Part shown: positions 34,849-45,731 of the stretch, one piece after another
Layout: each line of letters starts with the position of its first letter
Position numbering within the stretch: the first letter of the stretch is position 1
Origin: Sanguinoderma infundibulare
Taxonomy: Eukaryota; Basidiomycota; Agaricomycetes; Polyporales; Polyporaceae
NCBI GenBank assembly: GCA_032821775.1
Contig: JAVLRN010000010.1
Coordinates: 62,001 to 126,000, forward strand
Reading direction: 5' to 3'
DNA length: 64,000 nt
Translations under genes and position numbers: made by a program
Notes under the pieces: model-generated
Databases searched by the model: none
The model's input: only the letters and a program-made list of their open reading frames with translations
Told to the model about the DNA's origin: nothing

Positions 34849-35776
34849 ACTGCGATGTTATTAGAGCAGAAGCATCCTTCAAGGCGTACTGCAGGCCGCA
34901 GGATCCGGAGGCCTAGGGGTATTCTCAGTCGGGATCAAGTCATCGGCCAACCTATGGGTCGCGGGACTGCCAGTGGATGCCAATGAGTAACACTTCGCTA
35001 CATTGGTTGCACGAGGAAAACTCACGTCAAGTTGTAGAAGAGGCTTGCTTGCAGCGAGAATAAGTACTGCAGGTCGACTGCAGGAGAAAAGTTCAGGACG
35101 TCATTGATTCCTCTAGGGCTCCTACCTGGAACCCTCTAGCAACAAAGACCCCTGCCATCCCGGAAAAAATGGAGAAGGAACAAAGGAGGCATTGTGGAGC
35201 CATTGGTAGAGTGGTGCTTAGAGTGGCCCCGGCGGGCCCCGAAACTCAAGCGCACACATTTGCACCTGCTGTCTTCGCGTTGAAGTGACACATTCACTAA
35301 GTACATTCAACTGGACTGTGTCCGAGCCATACACTATCATAATACACTTCTTACACACCTCCTAGATGTTGTTCGCATCATTGCGCATGACCGTTAGGCT
35401 GGCAGAGGAAGCGGTACCTCCGCCTTGCCAGTGTCACGGGCGGTGTTCGCGAACCGGACCGCGTCTGCATTGACGCCTGTCGGACCATCCTTCTCTCCTT
35501 ATGGTGTCAAATGCTTGTGTTGCTTGCTATGTTATGTTCTGCGAGGGACGGTCGCAGGATGTCCGTGGTGCGAGGCATTCGCCGCCCATTGCGCTCTTCT
35601 AAGCGCCGCCCCTGGTTAGCGCCCTTTGGGTGCGACACCGAATACAGTACAATGTCTCCTAATGCATACGGTCGGTCCCCCTATTGTTGTATGCATTATC
35701 GGGTTGTATGCAACAAGAAATTGGTCACATTTCGTAACATGAGTGACGTCACGTTACACTAGCAGAGACGTGACTA
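34849..35776. other. Intergenic region within the DUF3072-like cluster
   Basis: On the minus strand a possible small exon (about 35085-35030), bounded by ctgcag and gtgagt, would encode VDLQYLFSLQASLFYNL. It may be an untranslated or unrelated exon. No gene is supported. Confidence 0.35.
35664..35712 (+). repeat. Imperfect direct repeat, left copy (about 49 bp)
   Basis: It starts gcatacggtcggtcccc and ends tatgcattatcgggttgtatgca. It aligns with 36240-36290, sharing gcatacgg, gtcccc, tatgcattatcgg and tatgca. The two copies are about 530 bp apart and enclose a small frame. Confidence 0.65.
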
Positions 35777-36061
35777 TTAGCGCTTATCGACCAACCCACT
35801 TGTCCAACGTCGCCTGCTGAACACCTCTGAACTCCTGCTTCCGCAAATACCCTCGGAACCTCCGGATCTCTGCCCCGTAAGCCAGTTATGAAGAGTAAGG
35901 GTATCACGGGAAGCTTTCGCCGTGACAGAAGCAGAGGTTTTTGGAGCGTCCTTCGGAGTAGAGACTCGAGTCGGCTGAGTGCGGTTGTAAGGCTTTGATC
36001 GTGCTTCACGAGGCTTTCGAATGCGTGTTGGGCCAAGGACAGGCCTTGGTTCAGCTGGCAT
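35777..36061 (-). CDS. Small basic ORF of uncertain status
   Basis: This 94-codon frame with an ATG at 36061 encodes a Lys/Arg/Thr-rich product (RIRKPREARSKPYNRTQPTR near the N-terminus), with TLTLHNWLTGQ in the middle. No family is recognised. It lies between two direct repeats inside the DUF3072-like cluster, and a tataaaag sequence at 36161-36168 is on the opposite strand. It may be spurious. Confidence 0.2.
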   Translation of the reverse strand: MPAEPRPVLGPTRIRKPREARSKPYNRTQPTRVSTPKDAPKTSASVTAKASRDTLTLHNWLTGQRSGGSEGICGSRSSEVFSRRRWTSGLVDKR

Positions 36062-36867
36062 GATGAGGGATGGCCGAGAAACTCAACACACAAGCATTCA
36101 AATCTCCGTCTGTTGAGCGAATTTCGTCCCTCGAGGTGCGAATCAAGCCCGCCACATTCCTATAAAAGGCAGATCCCGTAGTGCATACTGGCCAAAACTT
36201 TATGCATTATGCATCAGTAGGTTTCATGCATAAGTTCCCGCATACGGAGTCCGTCCCCGCCAAAAGTTATGCATTATCGGAACTTATGCATTATGAGCGT
36301 ATGCATTATGAGACATTGTACTGTACTACCTTCTTCTTCTTCTTCTTCTCCCCTCAACGCAGTGAGGAGCGACGCCTGTCCGCGCGTCGAGCCCGCCACC
36401 TCCTGTTGCGTCGCGGTGGATGGTACACCGGGATGCTCGGACAAATCTTCGGCCCACGACTGCTGTAGCTGAGACATTGGTTCACGGCGTTGTAGCCAGG
36501 TGGATGGGTGGGCGGATTCAGTGTGCTTGTCGTGCGATGCCCCGCAGTCAGGGTAGTCAGCATGCAGTTCGCTTCAAGGGAATGGAAGGAGAAGGAGGAC
36601 GAGGGAGAGGGGGGATGTTTTCTCTTAAAATGGAGCAAATTTGGCACTTACGGGGGATCCAAGACCACGGTGAGACAGGTGCGTCATATTCGATATCGCG
36701 CATATGCAGGATTTTGACCTATCGCAACATTCTGCTCCAGTGTACTTCAGAGAATCGCTTCCTTCTTGATGACGACGCGTCCAACGTTCGTCTCTGATCA
36801 CCCCCAAGTTACCCCCCATCCTGTCTCCGTCGTCCATTTCAATCTCCATCTCGCTTGGCAATTCCTG
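36062..36867. other. Repeat-bearing intergenic region
   Basis: Five or more copies of a palindromic core (tatgcattat) occur between 36200 and 36312, and a (CTT)n microsatellite lies at about 36329-36349. No gene is supported from 36350 to 36867. Confidence 0.5.
36240..36290 (+). repeat. Imperfect direct repeat, right copy (about 51 bp)
   Basis: It starts gcatacggagtccgtcccc and continues to tatgcattatcggaacttatgca. It is partner to 35664-35712. The following bases add two more copies of tatgcattatgag. Confidence 0.65.
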
Positions 36868-37656
36868 TCAGACACTCCGCACTGCCGTCTCAAATACGTC
36901 GATATTGTGCGTGACCCCGCCCGCTCTTCCTCGCTGCTCTTTCAAGAGACAAATGAGCAACGCGGCCTGGCCTTGTGTCAGTTCTGCCATCCCTTCCTCC
37001 GCCACCTCCAGCGGAATCCACATCTTCTCCGTCAAGTCATCCAGGAACATCTTCTACAGCTCGGTGCACGGCATATCGCGATCGTACCAGTAGCGCGGGT
37101 GCGGTGAACTCGCCTTCCGCCGGTCCGCCCAGGATGTCGTTAACACAAATTCGGAGGTGAGTGGACCTGCCTTGACTTACCGCAACGGTGCCAGCGAATC
37201 AACCCACACGAATTCTCGATCAACATCCTGATGATGACGTGCGCCTCGTACTCCGTGATATGTTGACCGGTCTGGTCCTTGTACGTGAGGAACTTGAAGT
37301 ACATGTGCTGTTCGGCGCATATATCCCGGAGAAGCTCCCTCTGTCTCTCCGTCATCGGCTCTGCTCGTCGGATCCACCGGCGGCATTCGGTCAGTCACTG
37401 TGGTGTCCTCGCAAACCTCGCACGTACCACGTCCTGTGACCCACAACTCAGCTGGGTAATTTACTCATCGGCTCATCGTTGGCCTTCTATGTTCATAAGG
37501 ATACGAGGTGAGTTCAGCACTCTCTGAACAATCCGCCCCCGCTCCCCGTCTGCTCACTGTAGCTCTGCAGAGTGCATGAAGAAGAGGGGATTCGCAAGGT
37601 GCAAAGGCAGGAACATAGGGGTCAGGATTTGTAATGTTTTGTTCAATATCAACCAT
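36868..37656 (-). pseudogene. DUF3072-like gene, probably broken (cluster copy B)
   Basis: ATG 37656 starts a short exon (MVDIEQNITNPDPYVPAF). Module 1 is EPMTERQRELLRDICAEQ, then HITEYEAHVIIRMLIEN, joined through the same phase-1 junction as its neighbours. Module 2 is TEL-stop-KMFLDDLTEKMWIPLEV, then ELTQGQAALLICLLKEQ. The in-frame TAG (about 37054-37056) sits exactly where the other copies have the conserved Gln, so CAG to TAG is the simplest reading. The junction between exons 2 and 3 is also not phase-consistent. A splice acceptor at the same tag is an alternative. I favour a decaying copy. Confidence 0.5.
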
Positions 37657-37853
37657 GGGTGTGGGGCCAGAACTGTTCCGCTTGGTCTGCTGATCTGCAA
37701 GCTTGGTATGCTTCTTCCGGTGGCTGCTTTGAGTCGAAGAGCGCGCCTCAGGCTATTTCAACATCGCAGCACCTGTACTCACTCGTTCACGACGTCTTCA
37801 GATCCCAAGAGGCACATTTCGGGCATAAACGCGCATGCAAGATTTCCTATAGT

Positions 37854-38558
37854 CTAGTACAATGAAGAAATCGACAACATTGTCCAGTGGTGCAAGCTCG
37901 AGATACAGTGTTCACGACTGATGCGGGATCTTAGAGGGGTCCTGTCTAATGACCTCACAAGCGCCGCTTTGACGGAGCAGACACTCACCGACCGCGTTAG
38001 CTCGATACGTGCCTTGAGTTCCTCGATTTTCGCGGATGCCTGGTTCTGGGTCATGGCGCGAACCTCAACGGGCAGCTCCATTCCGAGCGCTGCGTACATG
38101 GCTGCGATGTATTGCAGCTGCCTGTCGGTAGCGGGCTCCGTGTCCCCATTCGGGTAGACGAACGCCACGGGAGGGTCGTTCTACAATCCGGCCATCATGA
38201 GGACCTCGAGAAGCGTGATTCAGGGGCGGGCGACGACGTACTTCGACAGGCTCTGCAAGGAGCACTCGCAGCACATTCGGCTCTTCAAGCGGATTGGTGC
38301 CGTCAGAGACCATCTGAATCAGTATGCTCGCTGAGGCGCGAGTGATGTGGACGTTCGGGTTGTCAAGGAAGGGGAGGTGCATCCCACGAGCGAGCGAGAG
38401 GGATTGCAGATAGTGCAACTGTTGAGCCGTCGCCGGTTCTATGAGAATCTTGAGTCAGTATGCCGTGGTTAGAAAATGAGGTAGAGTGACAATGGCCTAC
38501 GATGAGCAGTGTTCCACTCCTGCGGCGGGGCGAAGGGGGGTTGGGCTTTCTGGTACAT
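37854..38558 (-). CDS. Two-module DUF3072-like protein (cluster copy A)
   Basis: Exons 38558-38501, 38438-38242 and 38180-37854 give 193 residues in phase. The start is MYQKAQPPFAPPQEWNTAH. Module 1 is PATAQQLHYLQSLSLARG, then HITRASASILIQMV. Module 2 is PATDRQLQYIAAMYAALGME, then AMTQNQASAKIEELKARI. The exon structure is the same as in copy C. A good donor (gtgagt) follows ELTRS near 37997, so the real C-terminus may be spliced to another exon and the end given here is the read-through version. No function is known; small helical modules suggest a DNA- or protein-binding role, but that is only inference. Confidence 0.65.
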
Positions 38559-38797
38559 GTTAACAGGTCGATGGTGGTGAGTGAGCAAGGTTGAACTTAC
38601 ATATAAGTGATAGTGTTCTGGCACTCGCCCTTTTCTGCACACAGAGAGATCGGTTCCCCGCCGACCAAGGTCGCGGCATTCGGATAACCATCGGCGATCG
38701 AAACTAAACCCGCGACCATTCCGAGAGTGTAGTTTGGAGGCTCCAGAGCGTTGCGGCTGGATCTGAGCCCACATCAATGTAAGAAAAATGTCAACAT

Positions 38798-38886
38798 GGC
38801 TACCTGGCGCAATGGTAGCGCGTTTGGCTTCGATCGCCGACGCTGTTCTTACCAAAAGGTTGCAGGTTCGAGTCCTGCGGTGGTCA
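38798..38886 (+). tRNA. tRNA-Arg (anticodon UCG) with 17-nt intron
   Basis: The cloverleaf folds fully: acceptor GGCTACC/GGTGGTC (two G-U pairs), D-stem GCGC/GCGC, anticodon stem TTTGG/CCAAA, variable AGGTT, T-arm GCAGG-TTCGAGT-CCTGC, discriminator A. The anticodon loop is CT-TCG-A followed by a 17-nt intron (tcgccgacgctgttctt) at the canonical 37/38 position, giving a 72-nt mature tRNA that reads CGA codons. A T5 tract at 38889-38893 would terminate RNA polymerase III. Confidence 0.92.
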
Positions 38887-41800
38887 TGTTTTTGAGCTCA
38901 CCTTCTAGCACTCAATCATCGCATCAGACTGTTTTAATAAGAAGTTGAGGAAAGCGAGCGAGGGATCCATCGGTGCAAAAACGAGCACAAGGGCCCGTTG
39001 CTAGTCGCAAGGGGCCTAAACGAGGAGGCATTGTGAAACAAATGGGGCAAACACGTCGACGTACCCGTTCACGAATACCACGGGGAGCGAAACCAGGCCA
39101 AGCTCCCATAGCGACAATATCGCCAGTCTAAAAGAGACCGATCTGGCTCAGAGTGGTAGAGGAAGACTGCCAGGGAGGGATGGGCCAAGACATCTAGATG
39201 TACGAATTGCTAGAGCTGAGCGAGGCAATGTGGTAAACAGCAGCAGGCACGGGGAGAGAAGACTCAGCTAGTATGTGCATTCCTCGCAATCAAACTGCAA
39301 GACACCGGCATCCACGCGTTGCGAATTGAGGACCGAATTGGGCACAACTCAACTCACGGCACACTGAGTGTGAGTCGACAGCAGCTCTAATTGTCATCCC
39401 GGTGTAGGCCTGGGCGACTCGTCCGACGTCCATTACCACTGAAACAGCCGATGTATCCGCCAAAGTCGACCTGAAGTTATCTAACGTTCAGACATCAGGA
39501 CTTTCGCGAGAGTGTAATGACGAATCGCCTTCGGGGCGTGCCCCGGCGTCGGGGTCCTGAAATTGTGGCGTTGAGTATAACCTTGCACTACCCTCGGTTT
39601 AGCCGGCGGCTTACCATGTGTGTTCGCCTATCACCGCTCAAACCAAGGCTCCAATATTGTTATCATTGCATGGATCTGTTGGCCATCCAGCCGTCATACT
39701 GCGCTCGCAGAGGCTGTATTAGGGGGTCACCTCCGATACGGTCCTCTCTTGCTGTTCGTCAAGACGGTGGTTTGGCCATCACGCTACCCGCCATGGTCCG
39801 TGTTGAGCCCCTCGCGCCGAGGTCGCATCCGTCCATCTATCAGTCCGCTGCCATCGCCGCCAGCGCCGTGGCAAGACACGGTTGGTCCTACTCTATGTTC
39901 GTCCGTCGAGGCTCAACATGCGCCCCGCGCAACCGGCGTACGCCTCATCGCGTCCAGCCGTTCACTCACTCTACCGCCTGGACGCCGTCGTGTTGACGTT
40001 CGTGCAGATCCCGCCTGCCACGCATGGGGTGTATAGTTAACGAGTATGACTTCGCCAGCCTGCTTTTGTGCTTCGCTGCGGTCGCCAATGCCTTCCTGAC
40101 CCGCCGAGGTTTGGGAACGGCATCGTAAGCAGAACGCAGGTGATGAGTTCTCGAAGGGTAGGACCCTAGATAATGTTGTAACGACTCGCCTCAATTACTT
40201 GGCGGGCTGACGATCTGTGCGTCCTCAAGCCACAGGACCATGCGCGCAGTCCACGCCGGGATTTGGCCAGTCCAATCGGTATCAGGCTAGATACGCGCAG
40301 ATATGTAGGCTGCTAGCTCGGTCATGTCACGGTCGTGTGAGTAATAGAGGAGAATTATCAAGCCGCGGGATTCTCGAAGCCCTGGACATTGTCTATCGGC
40401 GGGCCACGACAGAGGGAGAGCTGAACGGCTTAGCCACCTTACGCGCCTCGCGTTAACTGCGAATCGGATTCGGGTCGTGCTACACGCTAGATCCCTGGGG
40501 AAAGGGGCTCGCGTTTGATACGGGTGGCGTGCGATCTATTAATGAATCTCTCGCAGAGTGCGAGGTTTGTGTTCACTGTAGCTTTGGGAGTCGGACATAA
40601 GCTGCCACGCGAGAGGTGGAACGTAAGTCAACGCACCCAAGGTTTCGCTCAGCGACAAGCGTTCATTAGGTACGATTCATGTCTAGAAATGTAATTGTTA
40701 GCTTAATGCGAAGTGCACGAGGCGCGAGTCACTTTAGGACCTCCTACTGGCAGGCCCGTGCAGACAGTGACAGACGTGGTCATCATGATCACTGCGGGCA
40801 CGTTCAAACTTGCCGAACGTCAACGGAGTCGCCGATCCATCCATGCACACGTTGCCCTTGTCGAGCCTATATATACGAACCGACGAACGTTTGAGGGCGT
40901 ATGGATAAGATGGGCAGCCTGAGAGTTGGATGAGGGGGAGGAGAGCATGGGGAAGCGCTGGAAGATCGATTATGGGAAGCTTCCAAGTCGGGTGGAAAAC
41001 ACCGCCACATGGATCTGGCCAGGCCAGGCATCGCCAAGCGACCGGCCTGAGCGCACAGCACTTGCCAGCATCCTGCCAACATCTGCCTGCACGATCACCA
41101 CACACACTGACATTCGACGCCCCCGGCATACTGACGTCGGTAAGCACGGCATTCCAGCGGAGGCAGAGAGGACGCTGATAAGGAGAGTCGGATCATGCAG
41201 CCACCAAGGCAAGTAATTTCAAGTCCATAGATTGCGAGGACGAATATATCAGACCTTGCGCCGAAAACGCAACGTGAGTGTTTCGTCGCCGAGGAGGTAA
41301 CGCGGAAACGTTGCAAGAGACGCTGTTATCATGGTCGCCCCGACCGTGCGGAGTCAGAGTCGCTGGGTCTCACCCTGTCTCACCAGTCGCGAAGGATGCG
41401 ATTCCATGACGCCGTACATGGCCATGCTCAAACGGTTGGTCTGAACCGGCATCGAGATCTCCAAGGTCAGTTCGCAGTCATAAGTACGAGTACTTGTCTT
41501 CCTAGCTTCGGTGCCTCGAGGCGGTTGGAAGGGAAGCGTGGCCCAGCGTGGCCGGCGGGTTCCTGGCAAATGTTTTTGTGAAGGCAGGGAGATCACCAAA
41601 CTTTGTGTTTGCAAACTTTAATCTTGCGCGTGTGTCAAGGTGCGTCATCGCGCTGCAGCTTCGATACTAGCCAGACCAGTTGAAGTAGGGACGCGAACGT
41701 TTCAGTCCGATTCAGCTGCGGGAGGGCGTCGTCATGCAAAGGCCACGTTGGGTGCACGATAGGTTGCGGAAAGCCCGAGTCCGTCGTACGAGGGGAAGTT

Positions 41801-43617
41801 GCCGTCCGTGGTTGTCGCGAGTAATTATTGAACGCCCCCGACCGCGATCGCAAGAAGCATGCATGCTCTGAGCCTAACGAAGCAGGGATGAAGGCGCGCT
41901 CCGTCCTGGGACGTGATAAGTATCGGGTTCTGGGTACTGAGTGTTGGCTGGGAGCACTGAGGAGAGAGTATCTGATAGGCTATCGGATAACCAGAGCAGC
42001 CACAGAATGGGTTTGGCGGTGCGCGGTCGAGACATAAGTGACAGCGGGTGCGGCGGAGGGGGGTTGGCGCCCAAAGCGAATTTGTTGAACCGAACGTTGG
42101 AGGGCGGCTTCAGGGAAAAGTTCGAGGGCTGTTTGCCGTGCCTGACCGCATTCAGGCTTATCGCTGCGATCGGTTGGGCAAGGTTGGGCAGGGTCGGGGC
42201 AGCCGTCGTCGGCTATAAACACAGAAGAGAAGACAGTGCATTATCTCGGCATCCGCGGCTGCCGCTGCACTCATCCTTCAAAACCCGCTCCCGTCTTCGG
42301 TTCGCCCTCTTCGCCTTCCCCATCTCCGTCTCTCGCTTTCCATATTTTCTGGCCCGCCTAGACCATAGACTTTCTCGTTTGTTCATAGATAGCCTCCACA
42401 ACATCCACTAGATCGCCCTTGGCACTCACTCTCTTCACCTCCCCATCACCTACTAATGTGAGTGTTTGTTTTCTCTCCTCTTTCCCTTCTGGATTGGATG
42501 GTATGAGCGACTTTCTGGTTGTTTGTCCTCTCTAGTCGCCAATAGCGCACTCGTACAATGCCTCTGCGCTGCCCAGATGTGTTGTTCGAGTGCGCTATAT
42601 GCCCAACTGGCTCTATGCCCATATCCGCATTTCTTGGTACACCATCAGTACTTCACAATGATCACACGAATCGCGGTCATCGTTCTCGGCACTTTTGTAT
42701 TATTTCCTCTGGGTAAGGTTCCGCACCCGTCGCGCATGTTGGTCCACCACCTGGCGCGCTCGGTGCGCCCTTCCTCTGACCGGTTTCCTATAGAAAGGCC
42801 GCCGGGCTGCGCGGTCTGCGCCCAACTCGCGCAATGATCTCCCCGTTGCCAGTCGCAAGCTCCCCCGATGCGTCCGAGCCTTGCATCGTACGGACGCGTC
42901 GTTTAAACGGATTATATGCCCCTTGCGACCACATGCAACGACCAGCGTTCCGCCCCGAAGACCCTTTTCTAATTCTTTTTAACAATCAGTACTCAGTGCT
43001 CGAGTCTTCTTCCGAATGATTCCGAGACCGGGAGTCACGCGTGTGGACACTGAACAGTATCATTCAACCGAAATGTCAGAGAGCAGGGCGAGAGGACAGG
43101 GCTTTTGATGCTCGCTGCGCCTGAACGTCATCCTGATTCCATCTCCATCACTCAACTTCAGGCTCGTAGCCCAGACGTCCCGTTGGGGACCGAGGCACCG
43201 CGGCTTGTCTTGCACTCTATCCAGAACGCGCGGTGCACGACTCGAAGGTCCCCGTATCCCGCAACGATGCGTGCTTCTATAGTGCGCCACCGCGGCCATT
43301 GTACGCAAATGTCAAGCGGACTACTCAACGCCGGCGACAAGGGCGGGAACGGCGCTGTTCTTCCTAACGAATGTTACGTACGATCAGGTGCCACCCCCGT
43401 CCATCACTGTCTCTCGGTCCAGACGGTCAGGATGCCGCACATGAGACCCATGCCACGGTGTCTCTCGACTTTCCCTCCGTCATACACGGCGTCCTCCCAC
43501 TTTCCTTTTCCCCACTATGCGCACTCCTCGTGTCTAGCGTTGCAACAATACTGACCAACTCCTTTCCCTCTTTTCGTCTTCATATCCTTCGCACAGTCGT
43601 CGTCAAGCCTCAGCCCA
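38887..43617. other. 4.7-kb gene-poor region
   Basis: Frames up to about 159 codons (for example 39517-39996) have no recognisable domains or splice structure. A TATA box (tataaa, 42214-42219) followed by a C/T-rich leader and a donor-like tgtgagtgttt at about 42455 suggests a transcription unit near 42.2-42.8 kb. The best open frames there are only about 50 codons. An inverted repeat at 42542-42598 is listed separately. No intact transposon was recognised. Confidence 0.45.
42542..42598. repeat. 12-bp perfect inverted repeat (hairpin)
   Basis: Arms atagcgcactcg (42542-42553) and cgagtgcgctat (42587-42598) are separated by 33 nt. It lies in the possible transcript downstream of the TATA box at 42214. 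It could be an RNA hairpin or a protein-binding palindrome. Confidence 0.6.
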
Positions 43618-45228
43618 ATGCTCGCCGCTCCTTCCTCCCGTCATCCCCACCAGCTGTGTCCGGAGCACAAACTCACCATCCCCAACACCCCCGCCCTCGT
43701 CGCTAGGAGGCACAGCACCATCTCGTCCTTACATACTTCCCGCCCTCTCCGCTCTTCTCCACTCGCAGGGCCGTCCATCGCTGTCGGGCAAGATGGCACG
43801 CTCAAATTGGGAGCAGCGAGTGCGCCACCCGCCTCCGGCGGATGCGGGAGGCATTTGTCCCCTCTCGCAGAAGTCTCTGTGGTCGCCGAACTTGGAGACG
43901 ACGATGATATCATGACACAGCGACACCGGCGGCGGCGCACCCTAGGTGCCGTCTTCTCCAAGATCAACTTCCCATCTTCTAACTCAAACGCAAGCTCAAG
44001 CTCCAGCGTAAACTCCGTTTCCGATCAGCCCGCCGGAAAGCCTCGGCGACGCGCGAGGTCGGCGAGCGCACACGGGGGGGCGCCGCCAGTCCCGCTCATG
44101 CCCACATGGGCGCATAACACGATGCCGATGCCGATGCCGAACCGTAAGTCTCAAAACCTCTCCCCATCCCCGCGCTCGCAAGTTTCCCGCCGCCTGGAAT
44201 CCAGCTCGTCCCTCTCCTCTCGCGCGCGCTCTACGACCAGGTACCCTCGCTCTACCGGTTCGCGGAGGAGTATGATAGAAACACAGATGGAGACCCGTGC
44301 AACCTCCCCCGTCTCTGGCCGCATCACACCCTCGACGTCGCGCAACCCAGAGGAGAACTGGCTGAGCCAGGCAGCTCCCCCCAGGTTCACCCGGTTGGGA
44401 CTGCAAGCGCAGGGCGTGATCATGCCCGTGTCTGCGCGCGAGGCGCGGCGGAGGTCTACGATGTCGACGACGTCGACACGCGCCAAGTCGCTCGACGTCC
44501 TCACGCCTCTCGCGCCCGCTCATACACGCGTGTCGTCGCGGTCGAGCATCGCGTCTACCTCGACCCATGGGCGGATCCCGCGCCGGCCTGCGACATCGCC
44601 TTCGTGCCCCATGCCCGCGTCTTCCTCGTCGCTGAGCCCCTCCGGTCACCTGCGCTCGCGCACGTCGTCGCTCGCGTCCGCGTCCTCGAGCCATGGCTCG
44701 GTGGACCGCTGCGTCACTCCTCCGCTCACGTTGAGCGCCGCAACGTCCACATCGTCCGTCTCCTTCGCAGGCCCTCCCGTCATCATTGTCGGGACGGACG
44801 AGCTCGGCGTCCAGACCATGTCATCGTCCCGCGCGGGCGTGCAGATCCAGCTCAACGACGTCCCCGTACCCCCCGAAGCGTATCCCGGCTATGACCACAA
44901 AGGGAAGGGCAAAGCGATCGCCGCCGACGTGACCTCAGTCGCGTCGGCGGGTTCCATTGGCTCGGTCGTCTCGCAGGCCTCGTATGCGTCCTACGCGAGC
45001 GGGTACAGCGCGTTCTCTGCTGAGAGCCTAAGCGTCGGGCCGTCTATTGGGGATTCGTCGTATGGTCCGCAGCATGTGCGTGCGGCCACTGCACCGGCGG
45101 AGATGCAGGCCCAGACCGGGGCTCAGCCTCAGGCACAAGAGCGGGAGAAGGGTACTCTTTCGAAGAAGAAGTCGATGATTGGGAGGGTGTGGAAGCAGGT
45201 CGTGCGGAGCGTCACCGTGCGGGGATAG
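43618..45228 (+). CDS. Disordered Ser/Arg-rich protein of unknown function
   Basis: This single open frame of 536 codons starts at ATG 43618 and ends at TAG 45226-45228. The product is low-complexity: basic patches (RHRRRRTLGAVFSKINF), Ser runs, and a (gatgcc)n codon repeat near 44120 giving alternating Met-Pro. It closes with a basic, amphipathic C-terminus (SMIGRVWKQVVRSVTVRG). No folded domain is recognised. The length without stops in GC-rich DNA, the ordered N-to-C composition and the pyrimidine-rich promoter support a real gene. The start could be later, for example at MTQRHRRRR (43912). Confidence 0.6.
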   Translation: MLAAPSSRHPHQLCPEHKLTIPNTPALVARRHSTISSLHTSRPLRSSPLAGPSIAVGQDGTLKLGAASAPPASGGCGRHLSPLAEVSVVAELGDDDDIMTQRHRRRRTLGAVFSKINFPSSNSNASSSSSVNSVSDQPAGKPRRRARSASAHGGAPPVPLMPTWAHNTMPMPMPNRKSQNLSPSPRSQVSRRLESSSSLSSRARSTTRYPRSTGSRRSMIETQMETRATSPVSGRITPSTSRNPEENWLSQAAPPRFTRLGLQAQGVIMPVSAREARRRSTMSTTSTRAKSLDVLTPLAPAHTRVSSRSSIASTSTHGRIPRRPATSPSCPMPASSSSLSPSGHLRSRTSSLASASSSHGSVDRCVTPPLTLSAATSTSSVSFAGPPVIIVGTDELGVQTMSSSRAGVQIQLNDVPVPPEAYPGYDHKGKGKAIAADVTSVASAGSIGSVVSQASYASYASGYSAFSAESLSVGPSIGDSSYGPQHVRAATAPAEMQAQTGAQPQAQEREKGTLSKKKSMIGRVWKQVVRSVTVRG

Positions 45229-45731
45229 GGCGCGGTCGCGCGGACGCCGGTCATACTGGACGGGCTATTTCTCACTTTGCGAACTGGTTCCCTATGCGTT
45301 TGGATGCGATATTCAAGCTTCGACATTTCAGGGGACGATACCGGTACCCACCCACACATGCACGCAGTTACGACGGTTCCAGTTGGGCTATCACGATCGT
45401 TTCTTGGACACACTCGTTAAACTTGTTGGCTTCGCGACGCGCTGTGCAGTAACATCCTGTCTCTCTCATCGTTTGCTTTGTAGTGGCCCCTCGCGCGCGT
45501 CGTCATGGGCGTCGAGGGGCTTGTTTGTACTTGGGCATACCTAATGTTTGTTCGATTATGTACGATACCATTGTACGCGTGCGAGACTAGACATTGTTTC
45601 TTGGTATTGGGAGCGAGGTAGCTCATGTACAATAGCTACTACTTATCTGTGCGCACACGGAGACGTTAAGCCGAGGAATATAGAACGATTATCGCTGTCT
45701 TGTGCCTCTACAAAACAGTTACGGCCGTGCG
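45229..45731. other. Convergent intergenic region
   Basis: This holds the 3' flanks of the disordered-protein gene (plus) and the aminotransferase (minus). No gene is seen. Confidence 0.4.

Noticed and set aside
36329..36349. (CTT)n run as a possible regulatory tract
   Set aside because: It is a simple microsatellite of about seven units with no link to a supported gene.
39517..40036. Overlapping 159- and 138-codon plus-strand frames
   Set aside because: Two frames are open over the same DNA with Arg/Ser/Pro-rich products and no domain. They are not supported as genes.
42660..42837. Possible small secreted protein starting MITRIAVIVLGTFVLFPLG
   Set aside because: The hydrophobic start is attractive, but a strong donor (gtaagg) follows immediately and no continuing exon could be matched in frame. 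Not called.
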